Part shown: positions 22,935-31,654 of the stretch, one piece after another
How positions within the stretch are numbered: position 1 is the stretch's first letter
Layout of the letters: each line of letters opens with the position of its first letter
Origin: JAOZTV01 sp965371805
GTDB lineage: Bacteria > Acidobacteriota > Aminicenantia > UBA2199
Length of the DNA stretch: 33,784 bases
Direction of reading: 5' to 3'
Assembly (NCBI GenBank): GCA_965371805.1
Contig: CBDUZW010000060.1
Span: 1-33,784, forward strand
Made by a program: the position numbers and the translations under genes
Notes under the pieces: generated by a model
What the model was told of the DNA's origin: nothing
What the model saw: the letters and a program-made list of their open reading frames with translations, nothing else
The model's database searches: none

Positions 22935-23492
22935 TCATTCGTCTAAAATACTTCTTTCTTTTTCCTTATCAATAACATCAAGCGCAACTATGCTTTGGTC
23001 AATAATCTTCTGTAGATCATCATAAAACCTTTTTTCCTCATCCTCTGAGATTTCCTTGTCATCCTGCATAGCTTTAATAAGTTCTCGATACTCTCTTCTC
23101 TGGTTTCTTATTGCTGTTTTTCTCTCTTCAGTATATTTTTTTAAAGTTTTTATTATATCTTTTCTACGTTGTTCATCTAATGGAGGAACAGGCAGTCTTA
23201 TGAGTCTCCCGTCTGAAACAGGGTTTATTCCAATATTTGAGTTCCTTAAAGCACTTTCAATATCTGCTATAATTTTGATATCCCATGGCTGTATTACGAT
23301 AAGATTGCCTTCCGGTACAGAAATAGTGGACATCTGATTTATAGGTGTATTTGTTCCAAAATAATCTACCATTATCCCATCAAGGATTGACACAGAAGCT
23401 CTTCCAGTTCTTAATTTTGAAATCTCACTTTTATAACTTAATTCAATTTCTTTTAGTTTTACCTTAGCATCATCCAAAATTTCTTTTAACAT
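22935..23492 (-). CDS. frr: Ribosome recycling factor
   Basis: RRF splits post-termination ribosomes together with EF-G. The 185 residues are full length. The family blocks are present: SELRTGRAS-like SKLRTGRASVSILDGIMVDYFG near the N-terminus (about 25-46), the VIQPWDIK segment, NSNIGINPVSDGRLIRLPVPPLDEQRRKDIIK (about 89-119) and the three-helix bundle C-terminus. A good GGGAGAAAG ribosome site precedes the ATG. It is 16 bases after pyrH in the translation operon. Confidence 0.98.
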   Translation of the reverse strand: MLKEILDDAKVKLKEIELSYKSEISKLRTGRASVSILDGIMVDYFGTNTPINQMSTISVPEGNLIVIQPWDIKIIADIESALRNSNIGINPVSDGRLIRLPVPPLDEQRRKDIIKTLKKYTEERKTAIRNQRREYRELIKAMQDDKEISEDEEKRFYDDLQKIIDQSIVALDVIDKEKERSILDE

Positions 23493-23508
23493 TTTCTTTC
23501 TCCCGGTA

Positions 23509-24231
23509 TTAATTTTCTATAATTGTACAATTATTATCTGAAATAACCGCATTTAATATACTATTTTTCCCATTTATATTAAAAACTTTAATTTTCAGAT
23601 CATTTTCCATACATAGCATTACAGCTGTCATATCTATAACTTTTAAATTATGCAAGATCATATTTTTATATGAGATTTTTTCAAACTTAGAAACATTTGT
23701 ATTTTTTTTGGGATCACCACTATAAACGCCATCAACAAGTGTTGCCTTTAGAAAAACATCTGCATCTATCTCAATGCCCCGTAGAGCAGCACTGGTATCA
23801 GTTGTAAAAAAAGGACTCCCGGTTCCAGCGGTAAATACAACTACTCTTTTTTCTGAAAGGTAAGTTTTAATTTTTCTTGTTACCACAGGTTCTGTTAGTT
23901 TTTCTATTGGCAACGCTGAAATAAGTTTAATTAAAAGACCTTCTTTTTCAAGAGCATCACAGAGTGCCAGACCATTCATAATTGTAGCAAGCATTCCCAT
24001 ATAGTCTGCTGTTGTTCTTTTGATTACGCTATTATCAGATTCTCTTCCTCTAAAAAAATTGCCCCCTCCAACTACAATACCAATTTCAACGCCAAGACTA
24101 TGGATTTTTTTGATTTCTTTGACTAAATTTTTTAAGACAGGTTCCGAAATACTGGAACCTGTCTTCCCCTGGAGGGATTCACCGCTAATTTTTAATAATA
24201 TTCTTTTATATATGGGTCCCGGTTCATCCAT
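23509..24231 (-). CDS. pyrH: UMP kinase
   Basis: Bacterial hexameric UMP kinase of the amino-acid kinase fold, phosphorylating UMP to UDP for pyrimidine nucleotide synthesis. The 240 residues include LLKISGESLQG at the start, the GIVVGGGNFFRGR loop, TADYMGMLATIMNGLAL, the FTAGTGSPFFTTDTSAALR segment and DGVYSGDPKKN. The ATG overlaps the tsf stop by one base (TAATG), giving tight translational coupling. Confidence 0.98.
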   Translation of the reverse strand: MDEPGPIYKRILLKISGESLQGKTGSSISEPVLKNLVKEIKKIHSLGVEIGIVVGGGNFFRGRESDNSVIKRTTADYMGMLATIMNGLALCDALEKEGLLIKLISALPIEKLTEPVVTRKIKTYLSEKRVVVFTAGTGSPFFTTDTSAALRGIEIDADVFLKATLVDGVYSGDPKKNTNVSKFEKISYKNMILHNLKVIDMTAVMLCMENDLKIKVFNINGKNSILNAVISDNNCTIIEN

Positions 24232-24830
24232 TAAACTTCTTCACCAATCTGGTATCGGACAAATCGCTTAACAACAATATTTTCACCAATCTTATGAATT
24301 TTTTCAGCGATTAATTCTTCTATTGTTTTTTTATCTTCTTTAAAGAATGTTTGATTTAACAAACATATTTCGGAATAAAATTTTCCAAGTTTACCTTCAA
24401 CTATTTTATCAATTATATTTTCCGGTTTACCACTATTTTTCATCTGTTCTCTAAAAATATCCTTCTCTTTTTCAATAACATCTGCAGGGATATTTTTACT
24501 TGTTATATATTTTGGACTCATTGCAGCAATCTGCATAGAAATATCTTTAGATAACTGTAGAAAATCTTCATTCTTTGAAACAAAATCTGTTTCGCAAGCT
24601 AATTCTATAATAACCCCAATTCTTCCATTTGTATGAATATAAGAACCAATAATTCCTTGATTAGTCGTTCTGCTGGATTTTGACTTAGCTTTTTCATAAC
24701 CTTTTTTTCTCAGGATTTCTACAGCTTTTTCAAAATCATTTCCTGATTCTTCAACTGCTTTTTTACACTCAAGCATACTAATTCCACTTGACTCACGGAG
24801 TTTCTTTACTAATTTTAAATCTGCACGCAT
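24231..24830 (-). CDS. tsf: Elongation factor Ts (short form)
   Basis: Nucleotide-exchange factor for EF-Tu. With the start at 24830 it has 199 residues, the short form known from Thermus and several other phyla rather than the 283 residues of E. coli. It has the UBA-like N-terminus (VKKLRESSGISMLECKKAVEES), the conserved ETDFVSKNEDF stretch and IGENIVVKRF near the C-terminus; the second core repeat is reduced. The ATG is one base past the rpsB stop with AGAGGAAAA as ribosome site. A longer in-frame extension would run into rpsB and lacks support. Confidence 0.97.
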   Translation of the reverse strand: MRADLKLVKKLRESSGISMLECKKAVEESGNDFEKAVEILRKKGYEKAKSKSSRTTNQGIIGSYIHTNGRIGVIIELACETDFVSKNEDFLQLSKDISMQIAAMSPKYITSKNIPADVIEKEKDIFREQMKNSGKPENIIDKIVEGKLGKFYSEICLLNQTFFKEDKKTIEELIAEKIHKIGENIVVKRFVRYQIGEEV

Positions 24831-24831
24831 T

Positions 24832-25629
24832 TTATTTTTCCTCTGTTTTAGCTTCAGCAACTTTTTCTTCAACAACAGCCTCTTCAGAATTTTCAGATTC
24901 CTGTCCTACTTCTTCAGCTTCCATTGGAATTACATCAGCTGATTCTCTTTTTTCCATACCATCAGTAGATGCTTCACCAAACTTACTAACAAACAATCTT
25001 ATGGCTCTTATTGCATCATCATTTCCAGGAACTGGATAATTAACTTCATCCGGGTTTGCATTTGTATCAACAATCGCAACAATTGGAATATTGAGTTTTT
25101 TTGCTTCATAAACAGCAATACTTTCAAATACTGAATCAATTATAATTATAACTCCGGGTAAATCAACAACATTTCTCATTCCCCAAAGGTTTTTGTGTAA
25201 TTTTTTATAAACTTTTTCAAGCTTGGACTGCTCTTTTTTTGATTTGATATCCCATCTTCCATCCTGCTTCATTTCATGAAGATCGATCAGTTTATCAATA
25301 CTTTTCTTTACCATCTGGAAATTTGTAAGTAACCCGCCTAACCATCTTTTATTGACATAATGGATACCTGTTTCTTCACCAATTTCCTCAATAATGGACT
25401 GAGCCTGTTTTTTTGTACCAACAATCAATGCATCTTTACCTGAAGCAACAACTTCAGTTACAAATTCCAAAGCATTTTTGAACAACTCTATTGAAGTCTG
25501 AAGATTTATAATATAAATACCATTCTTTTTTCCGAAAATATAGGGTTTCATCTTCGGGTTCCATCTTCTTGCCTGATGTCCAAAATGAACGCCAGCCTCT
25601 AACATTTCTCTCATATTTACTGAAACCAT
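24832..25629 (-). CDS. rpsB: 30S ribosomal protein S2
   Basis: S2 binds the 30S body late in assembly and helps recruit S1. The 265 residues show the family start MREMLEAGVHFGHQARRWNPKM, then IYIINLQTSIE, KRWLGGLLTNF (about 91-101), LPGVIIIIDS and IPIVAIVDTNANPDEVNYPVPGNDDAIRAI. An acidic tail of about 40 Glu/Ala/Val-rich residues follows the core, longer than in E. coli, likely disordered. GGGAG precedes the ATG. It follows rpsI by 11 bases. Confidence 0.98.
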   Translation of the reverse strand: MVSVNMREMLEAGVHFGHQARRWNPKMKPYIFGKKNGIYIINLQTSIELFKNALEFVTEVVASGKDALIVGTKKQAQSIIEEIGEETGIHYVNKRWLGGLLTNFQMVKKSIDKLIDLHEMKQDGRWDIKSKKEQSKLEKVYKKLHKNLWGMRNVVDLPGVIIIIDSVFESIAVYEAKKLNIPIVAIVDTNANPDEVNYPVPGNDDAIRAIRLFVSKFGEASTDGMEKRESADVIPMEAEEVGQESENSEEAVVEEKVAEAKTEEK

Positions 25630-25640
25630 TATAATACTCC

Positions 25641-26045
25641 CTATCTCTTGTGATACTGAGAAGCTTTTCTAGCTTTAAGAAGACCGTATTTCTTCCTTTC
25701 CTTCTCTCTTGCATCTCTTGTAAGTAATCCTGCTTTTTTTAACTGTGGTCTCAATTCTGAGTTATATTCAAGAAGTGCTCTTGAAAGTCCCAATTTTATA
25801 GCATCTGTCTGCGCAGAAACACCACCACCATTTATATTTACATAAATGTCAAAATTTTCCATTGTATTTGTTAATGACAAAGGTTTATAAATTGTCAATT
25901 TATGAATCTTCAATGGGAAATAATCATCAAATACTCTACTACGCTTGTTTACTATTAACCTAAATTCACCCTTTCCAGGTCTGAGATAAACTCTTGCGAC
26001 ACTGGACTTTCTTCTTCCTGTACCATAATACTGAACAATACTCAA
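25641..26045 (-). CDS. rpsI: 30S ribosomal protein S9
   Basis: S9 (uS9), 134 residues. Its C-terminal tail reaches the P-site tRNA and ends in the conserved basic stretch KKYGLLKARKASQYHKR, here ending in KR rather than the SKR of many bacteria. The start YYGTGRRKSSVARVYLRPG and INGGGVSAQTDAIKLGLSRALL are typical. Translation starts at a TTG preceded by a perfect AAGGAGG, an unusual start for a ribosomal protein. It follows rplM by 12 bases. Confidence 0.98.
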   Translation of the reverse strand: MSIVQYYGTGRRKSSVARVYLRPGKGEFRLIVNKRSRVFDDYFPLKIHKLTIYKPLSLTNTMENFDIYVNINGGGVSAQTDAIKLGLSRALLEYNSELRPQLKKAGLLTRDAREKERKKYGLLKARKASQYHKR

Positions 26046-26057
26046 AATATCCTCCTT

Positions 26058-26504
26058 TTAGATTTCAAGTTTTACGGGTTTTTGAGCTTCATGATTATGC
26101 TCATTACCTTTATATACTTTCAATTTTGTTAATATCTTATCATTTAGTTTATTCTTAGGCAGCATTCCTTTAACAGCTTTCATAATGATTCTTTCAGGAT
26201 ATGTAGCTTTCATCTTTGCATAAGAGGTCTCTTTAATTCCACCCATCCATCCGGAATGCCTGTAATACATCTTCTGTTCTTCTTTTGAACCTGTTAATTT
26301 AATCTTCTCTGCATTAATAACAACAACAAAATCACCTGTATCCATAAAGGGAGTATAAATCGCTTTATCCTTACCTCTCAAAATATCTGCAACTCTGGTT
26401 GCCATTCTTCCTAACACCAAATCACTTGCGTCAACTACCCACCACTTTCTATCTTCTAAATTTACTTGTGGTATAAATGTCTTATTAGCTTTGTTTAAAT
26501 TCAT
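26058..26504 (-). CDS. rplM: 50S ribosomal protein L13
   Basis: L13 (uL13), an early-assembly protein of the large subunit, 148 residues. It has RKWWVVDASDLVLGRMATRVADILRGKDK near the N-terminus, then GDFVVVINAEKIKLTGSK, YYRHSGWMGG and MLPKNKLNDKILTKLKVYKGNEHNHEAQKP at the end. GAGGT precedes the ATG. It is the first gene of the translation operon, which runs rplM-rpsI-rpsB-tsf-pyrH-frr and on to two acyl-CoA enzymes without a visible internal terminator. Confidence 0.98.
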   Translation of the reverse strand: MNLNKANKTFIPQVNLEDRKWWVVDASDLVLGRMATRVADILRGKDKAIYTPFMDTGDFVVVINAEKIKLTGSKEEQKMYYRHSGWMGGIKETSYAKMKATYPERIIMKAVKGMLPKNKLNDKILTKLKVYKGNEHNHEAQKPVKLEI

Positions 26505-26526
26505 ATTTTACCTCATTAAAGAAACT

Positions 26527-26555
26527 AATTTATATTATTTTGCAACTTTTGTCAA
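26527..26555 (-). promoter_or_regulatory. Promoter of the rplM translation operon
   Basis: On the minus strand a perfect -35 TTGACA (26555-26550) precedes TATAAA (26534-26529, 15-bp spacer), or in a shifted register TAAATT (26532-26527, 17-bp spacer). The leader to rplM is then about 20 bases, with no obvious L13/S9 autoregulatory hairpin. The rest of the gap up to 26798 is very AT-rich, with only a weak CTGAC/GTCAG pair at 26607-26639. Confidence 0.6.
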
Positions 26556-26798
26556 GAATAAGTTAAGAATTATTGGTTATTTATTTTTTTTTAATTAAAA
26601 TTTCCTCTGACTTTTGTTTTTTGAAGTAAAATATGTCAGTAAAAAAGTAAGAAATAGTGTAAAAAAACATATAATCAAAAATTTAAAAAAACAAATAACT
26701 TCCTGTAAATATGAGCTTGGAAAGTTTCAAATAAATAAAATATACCTTTTTTATTATATATCTTTATTTTTTTTTTAAAATATGGTATTAATAAACAG

Positions 26799-28247
26799 AT
26801 GTCAAAATACGTTAAGGTTATAACTGTTGTTCTGTTTGTATTAGTTTTGTTCACTTCTGCTTTTGGGGATAACAACCTTAATTGCTTTACAATAATTGCC
26901 GGCAAAAATGCAACAACTGATAATAGTGTGTTAATTGCTCATAATGAAGATGATCGTGGGAAAAACATATTTGTTTATTTAAATAAAATTTTTAGTAAAC
27001 AAAAAAACAAAAAATATATTAAACTGAAAAGAGGTGGAATTCTGCCTACAATTAAAAACCCTAATGATCTATTACAAATAGAAGTCACAAATACTCCTTT
27101 TGGGGATTCTTATTTTAATGAACATGGTGTAGTAATTACTTCAAATGCTTGTCCAAGCAGAGAGAATAAACCTGAATTATCCGATGGCGGGATTGGGTTC
27201 TTTTTAAGAAAAATTATTGCAAGAAGAGCCAGAACTGCCAGAGAAGGTGTGAAAATTGCAGGAGAATTGATCGCAAAGTACGGATATTATTCTTCTGGAA
27301 GAAATTATGCAATTGCCGATTCAAATGAGGGTTGGTTTCTCCATATAGTAAATGGAAAACACTGGATCGCCAAAAGAATACCAGATAACGAAGTAGCAGT
27401 AATCTCAAATTATTTCACTATAAGAAACATTGATTTAAATGACAAAAAAAACTTTTTGGGATCGCCGGATATAATTACATATGCAAAAAAAAGAGGCTGG
27501 TTTTCAAAAGACAAGAAGGATATAGAATTCGATTTTGCAAAAGTTTATTCAGACCCAAAAAACCTTGATAGTATGGAAAATATTTTAAGGCAATGGAGAG
27601 CAACAAATCTACTTTCAAAAAATAAATATAAGTTAAATGAAAGATTTCCCTTTTCATTCATCCCGAGAAAAAAAATAAAAATTACTGATCTATTTGAGGT
27701 CTTAAGAGACCACTATGAAGACACAAACTATGATCTATCAGATGATTATAAAAAAGGTTCTCCAAATTCCACAAAAAACAGAACTATATGTACAGAATCG
27801 ACTCAATATTCCTTTGTTGCTGATCTAAGAAACGATGTCCCAAAAGAGCTAAACAATCTGCTTTGGCTTACTTTCAGAAGGCCGGACACAAATGCTTATT
27901 CCCCCTTTTACCTTTCCACAAATACAATCCCTTCAGGCTATTCAAATGTTACTTTGAGAGGAAATATTAATAAAAGAGAAGCTAGAGCTTTCGAAACCTT
28001 CTCAAAATTAAGTAATCTTGTTGACAAAGATTATAAAAACCGTATAAAAAAAACTAAAAAGCAATGGAGAAACTTTGAAAAATATGCTATTAAACAGATC
28101 AAAAGAAAAAGAAAAGAGTTCATCTATATTTTAAAGCAAAATCCATTATTAGCAAAAAAAATCATTTCCAATTTCATTCATTCTCTAGAATACAAAAAGT
28201 GGTTTCTTGCAACCGAATTAATAACAAAATTTAATAATTTAGATTGA
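26799..28247 (+). CDS. Exported C69-family peptidase (dipeptidase-like)
   Basis: An N-terminal-nucleophile amidohydrolase of peptidase family C69 (PepD-like), which cleaves dipeptides or related amides. A signal segment (about 6-23) is followed closely by the presumed nucleophile Cys29 in NCFTIIAGKNATTDNSVLIAHNEDD, the family's start motif (C-T-x-I-x-x-G-x-x-A-T-x-D-G-S-x-x-x-A-H-N-E-D). Release of Cys29 would need removal of 28 residues. Later blocks such as NYAIADSNEGWFLHIV and the SxxxNxFTIR-like VISNYFTIR fit as well. At 482 residues it is of normal size, with a lysine-rich helical C-terminus (about 400-482). No Shine-Dalgarno is visible; a TATTAA -10 ends 7 bases before the ATG, so the message may be leaderless. 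Confidence 0.85.
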   Translation: MSKYVKVITVVLFVLVLFTSAFGDNNLNCFTIIAGKNATTDNSVLIAHNEDDRGKNIFVYLNKIFSKQKNKKYIKLKRGGILPTIKNPNDLLQIEVTNTPFGDSYFNEHGVVITSNACPSRENKPELSDGGIGFFLRKIIARRARTAREGVKIAGELIAKYGYYSSGRNYAIADSNEGWFLHIVNGKHWIAKRIPDNEVAVISNYFTIRNIDLNDKKNFLGSPDIITYAKKRGWFSKDKKDIEFDFAKVYSDPKNLDSMENILRQWRATNLLSKNKYKLNERFPFSFIPRKKIKITDLFEVLRDHYEDTNYDLSDDYKKGSPNSTKNRTICTESTQYSFVADLRNDVPKELNNLLWLTFRRPDTNAYSPFYLSTNTIPSGYSNVTLRGNINKREARAFETFSKLSNLVDKDYKNRIKKTKKQWRNFEKYAIKQIKRKRKEFIYILKQNPLLAKKIISNFIHSLEYKKWFLATELITKFNNLD

Positions 28248-28271
28248 TTGAGTAACTTCAGACTAAAAATT

Positions 28272-28868
28272 TTATAACTTTAAAATTATCTTTTTGGCAA
28301 TATCATCTAGAACTTTACTAGGAAAATCAGAAGAGTCAGTCATTTTTGTTGAGAGTGGATTAGAAATATCCTTCCCCAAATTTGTTTTTCCATATTCACA
28401 CATAAAAAAGGTTATTCCAGTTTTCACTTCTATTACCCTTACCTTGACGGTGACTCTGGTTTTATTGAGTCCACCAAAAACATAATCCACAATTTCTCCA
28501 ACAAAAATAAAATCAACCTTTTGGGCTCTCCCTTCGTCTATTGCTGCTTTAAGCTGTTTTTCTTCTGTTTTTCCATACTGATCCCATGTAGAGTTATTAT
28601 TAAGTCCAACCAGATAAAATTTATTTGAACTCAAAAGGTTTTTATGAAAGATTAACCCGGCAAGTTTCCCTTTTCCCTGTGCATAATCAGGTTCTTTGAA
28701 ATTAAAAACCATTAAAGATTTTCTTTTATAATTAGGCTCCTTCTGCTGAATATAGATATTTAAACCTTTCTTTTCATAACTCTTAAGTGACATACAGCCT
28801 GATATAAATAATATTGCTAATATAAGGACCGAAAAATATTTAATCATAATTTTTTTTTTATCAATCAT
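28272..28868 (-). CDS. Lipoprotein, CsgG/LpoB-like fold suspected
   Basis: A 198-residue lipoprotein: a hydrophobic signal and the lipobox ISGC with Cys25 for lipidation by the Lgt encoded two genes upstream. The mature part has alternating strands and helices, with SLMVFNFKEPDYAQGKGKLAGLIFHKNLL at the N-side, then VDFIFVGEIVDYVFGG and the TRVTVKVRVIEVKTG strand. The layout and the DFIFxGxIxxY / VxVRxIxVKTG pattern resemble the nucleotide-like-binding fold of CsgG/LpoB/GNA1162 periplasmic proteins, but I would not name it. AAGGAG precedes the ATG, which overlaps the previous gene's end by 8 bases. It converges with the C69 peptidase gene. Confidence 0.8.
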   Translation of the reverse strand: MIDKKKIMIKYFSVLILAILFISGCMSLKSYEKKGLNIYIQQKEPNYKRKSLMVFNFKEPDYAQGKGKLAGLIFHKNLLSSNKFYLVGLNNNSTWDQYGKTEEKQLKAAIDEGRAQKVDFIFVGEIVDYVFGGLNKTRVTVKVRVIEVKTGITFFMCEYGKTNLGKDISNPLSTKMTDSSDFPSKVLDDIAKKIILKL

Positions 28869-29484
28869 AACATATCTCCTTTATTTTATTTCCAAGTTTT
28901 ATTAGTTTAAATCTGTAAATCAAATCTTTCTTCTTAAAGGATATTACATTGTTAAAAATCTTACTAATAAATCCAGTGTTTTTAAGTTTGTTTCCAAATA
29001 TTATAAAAACAACATCTCCATTATTGTTGTATGCTATTCTATTAATTATAAACCTTTCTGACATTATTTCCAGGTTCACTAATGCAATAGACTCTCCATC
29101 ATTTTTTTTTAAAAGGTTTTTAATCCATTCAGGCCTCACCTTCATTTTTGACAAAACCGAAAAATTTATATCAAATAATGTAAAGACTTCCATTTCTACT
29201 TTAGGATATTTTTTTATCGTGTTTGAAAAAAGACCATATTCTATAAATTCAATATCAAATAAGCCCATTTGTTTCTTAAATATCTTTGAAATTTCAAATT
29301 GAATGTTTTTTCTGAAGCCTTCATAAAATCCTTCAATATAGCCCGGAAGAATTGAAACCAGCCTCTGCTGATTTATATTTTTTTTTTCTGATTTTGGGAT
29401 AAATATATAAACAAAAAAAAACACTAATGTAAAAATCATTATTAACAAAAGAAAAAAAGACCGACGATTTTGATTCATAAACAT
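28861..29484 (-). CDS. Membrane-anchored protein of unknown function
   Basis: With the ATG at 29484 the product has 207 residues: an N-terminal membrane anchor (about 8-30) and an extracytoplasmic domain rich in Ile, Phe and Lys. Stretches such as VSILPGYIEGFYEGFRKN and GESIALVNLEIMSERFIINRIAYNNNGDVVFI look like mixed alpha/beta structure; no family is recognised. A longer reading from a TTG at 29520 would run back through the promoter-like TATAAT and is less likely. It overlaps the lipoprotein gene by 8 bases, so the two probably function together in the envelope. A TTGTTT-17-TATAAT promoter ends 7 bases before the ATG, so a leaderless start is possible. Confidence 0.65.
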   Translation of the reverse strand: MFMNQNRRSFFLLLIMIFTLVFFFVYIFIPKSEKKNINQQRLVSILPGYIEGFYEGFRKNIQFEISKIFKKQMGLFDIEFIEYGLFSNTIKKYPKVEMEVFTLFDINFSVLSKMKVRPEWIKNLLKKNDGESIALVNLEIMSERFIINRIAYNNNGDVVFIIFGNKLKNTGFISKIFNNVISFKKKDLIYRFKLIKLGNKIKEICYD

Positions 29485-29526
29485 ATCGGGTATTATAATA
29501 TACAAAAATAAAATAAACAATATGGG

Positions 29527-30345
29527 CTAATTATTGAATTTTTGAATGGCAGATCCATTCTTTTTTACTTTATATATAATAACTCCCAAAATAATTATAA
29601 AAATACTGATTAATTGAGGATAGGAAATGCTTAAAAAATGCTGAGCACTTTTAAACAGATAACCACGCCCTCCATCGTTTCTGAAAAATTCAATAAATAT
29701 TCTAATGAGTCCGTAATTTATAAAATATATAGCTATGATCTGTCCATTAAATTTTTTCTTTTTGAAAAAATAATAAAGCACAAAAAAATTTATTAAATTC
29801 AAAATAGATTCATATATCTGAGTAGGGTGAACAAAATCATTGTAAAATGGATGAGCTTTGTCAGCTAAGAATTGAATTTTTACTGCCCAGGGCAGATCTA
29901 CAATCTTTCCATAACAACAACCGGCCATAAAACAGCCTATTCGTCCAAAAACATGACCTAATGCCCCGCCTATGGCTATAATGTCAAGCATATTCCACTC
30001 TTTTCCTTTATAGAACCTTGGTAAATAGAAGAAAGCAAATATAACTCCCGCAATAAGGCCACCATAAAAAACCCCTCCACTAAGAAAATGATTAAAGAGT
30101 TTATCTAAATTATTATTATAATACCCCGGATTTGAAATATAGTGATAGATTACACCATACAGCCTAGATCCAATGAACATTAAGATAAAACCATAAATTA
30201 ATAAATTTATGGTTTCAATCTTATCAAATTTTTCTTTTCCTGCTAGAATAAAAATGACCAGAGAGCAAAAAATAACTCCCAATGTATAAAAAAACAGGTA
30301 CCCTGATACAGAAAAGGTACCTATTCTGAAAATTTCAAGTAACAT
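29527..30345 (-). CDS. lgt: Prolipoprotein diacylglyceryl transferase
   Basis: Lgt attaches diacylglycerol from phosphatidylglycerol to the lipobox cysteine of prelipoproteins, in the inner membrane. The 272 residues have seven membrane segments. The signature GHVFGRIGCFMAGCCYG contains the essential arginine (about 138-146), and HPTQIYESILN (about 174-184) and the RIFIEFFRND motif are present. AAGGAAA lies 11 bases before the ATG. Its place between an SH3/barrel gene and a membrane protein/lipoprotein pair on the same strand makes an envelope cluster. Confidence 0.96.
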   Translation of the reverse strand: MLLEIFRIGTFSVSGYLFFYTLGVIFCSLVIFILAGKEKFDKIETINLLIYGFILMFIGSRLYGVIYHYISNPGYYNNNLDKLFNHFLSGGVFYGGLIAGVIFAFFYLPRFYKGKEWNMLDIIAIGGALGHVFGRIGCFMAGCCYGKIVDLPWAVKIQFLADKAHPFYNDFVHPTQIYESILNLINFFVLYYFFKKKKFNGQIIAIYFINYGLIRIFIEFFRNDGGRGYLFKSAQHFLSISYPQLISIFIIILGVIIYKVKKNGSAIQKFNN

Positions 30346-30369
30346 TTAAAATAATTTCCTTTTGTCTTT

Positions 30370-31278
30370 CTAAAACCTTAGTCCAAAAAATATAAAACTA
30401 TAAGACTGAGTTGCAGGCTCAACATCTTTGACAATGACCTTATTACTTTGAATTTCAATTATTATATCCATGCCTCCAAGTTTTATCTCCGTCCCAAACA
30501 TAAGATGCCATGCAAGATTAGTATCAAACAGATTCCCTTTAACTCCATCCCAGTCAATATGAGTATAAGATAGATTTGTTCCAATACCTCCACCGGCATA
30601 AAGAGTTAGGAAATTTAACTTATTGATAAATCTTCCTAAATTAACTCCTCCTTTAAAATTTAGAAATATATTTGTTGATATACTTTTTATGGAAATAGGA
30701 TCACCATATTCACTGTCAAAACTTCTATAGTAGGGCTGTAATTCAAAACCCCAGGTCATATATTTTCCTATTGCTTTATCAAAACCCCATGAAACAATCC
30801 ATTTATCACCAAAACTTTCTACTTGAGGCGATCTCATAATCCCACCTTTTAAAAATGATCCTGAAAAGAGCTTTTTCTGATTTAATACAAGCCTGTTCTT
30901 TTTTACCGATCCAGGAGGTTGCTGCCTGTATTCTCTTTGTACAACCGGTTCTTGTGGATTGATTTCCTTTCTTGGATGTATTGTTTTATCTTCCTGGTCT
31001 TCCGTTATAATACCAACAATCGAGGAATGAATATATCCAAATTCAGGATCACCTTTTTTGTCAACTGCTAAAACAATTTTATACCATGTACCGTCTTTTT
31101 CCAATAAAATGAAGGAATCTCCCTTTTGAGCTGTTTTAATTATTTCGCCTATCAATCCTGGGCTGGTTCTGATATTTCCTAAAGCGCTTGTTACTTTAAC
31201 TTTTTTCATTTCCCCCGAAAAAATTAACACCGAAAAGAATATAGAAATAGCAATTAAATATACTGTTTTTTTTTTCAT
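30370..31278 (-). CDS. SH3-domain plus beta-barrel outer-membrane protein
   Basis: A 302-residue exported protein: signal peptide (about 4-22), bacterial SH3 (SH3_3-type) domain at about 26-92 (VTSALGNIRTSPGLIGEIIKTAQKGDSFILLEKDGTWYKI) and a proline/glutamine linker (about 100-130). A strand-rich C-terminal domain (about 135-302) follows, with repeated short amphipathic strands such as WGFELQPYYRSF, NIFLNFKGGVNLG and FLTLYAGGGIGTNLSYTHI, ending in the aromatic FIFFGLRF as barrels do. An outer-membrane barrel of about 8 strands, with an SH3 module that could bind peptidoglycan, is the likely arrangement. It is in the envelope cluster just upstream of lgt. Confidence 0.75.
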   Translation of the reverse strand: MKKKTVYLIAISIFFSVLIFSGEMKKVKVTSALGNIRTSPGLIGEIIKTAQKGDSFILLEKDGTWYKIVLAVDKKGDPEFGYIHSSIVGIITEDQEDKTIHPRKEINPQEPVVQREYRQQPPGSVKKNRLVLNQKKLFSGSFLKGGIMRSPQVESFGDKWIVSWGFDKAIGKYMTWGFELQPYYRSFDSEYGDPISIKSISTNIFLNFKGGVNLGRFINKLNFLTLYAGGGIGTNLSYTHIDWDGVKGNLFDTNLAWHLMFGTEIKLGGMDIIIEIQSNKVIVKDVEPATQSYSFIFFGLRF

Positions 31279-31291
31279 TATATTTTACCTT

Positions 31292-31654
31292 TTAGTAAAT
31301 AGTTATAAATTGTTGCTCTTCATCTCTCATTACAACAGATTGCGAAGAGATTAGCTGACCTTCGCCAATAGGGGGTGTTGTTATTGCAGTGACTGTATAT
31401 CGACCAGAATTTAATCTAAACTGTTTTTTAGCATCATGCGTAATATATGCTGTAAAGCTTTCTGTTCCAGAGATATTAACTCGAATTGGCAATGCGGTTG
31501 TATAATGATTAGTTATTGTCAAATAGCCTGATTTATCACCTGCGCAATTATCTAAACACCCTCCTGAATGATGATCATCACTTCCCTGGAAGATAAAGAA
31601 GCTGAATAGGATGACTAATCCTAACATAAGTCTTGTGATTTTACTGTTTTTCAT
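31292..31654 (-). CDS. Small exported protein, PEGA-like, unknown function
   Basis: A 120-residue protein with a signal segment (about 8-24) and a short region with two cysteines (GGCLDNCAGDKSG). A small beta domain of about 75 residues follows (SGYLTITNHYTT, LPIRVNISG, FRLNSGRYTVTAI), resembling PEGA-type surface domains. There is no lipobox. Its ATG overlaps the stop of the receiver-domain gene (ATGA) and AAGGAG lies upstream, so the two are coupled. Function unknown. Confidence 0.7.
   Translation of the reverse strand: MKNSKITRLMLGLVILFSFFIFQGSDDHHSGGCLDNCAGDKSGYLTITNHYTTALPIRVNISGTESFTAYITHDAKKQFRLNSGRYTVTAITTPPIGEGQLISSQSVVMRDEEQQFITIY

Noticed and set aside
26607..26639. CTGAC/GTCAG pair in the rplM to C69 gap as a terminator or operator
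   Set aside because: A 5-bp stem with a 23-base loop in very AT-rich DNA is expected by chance.
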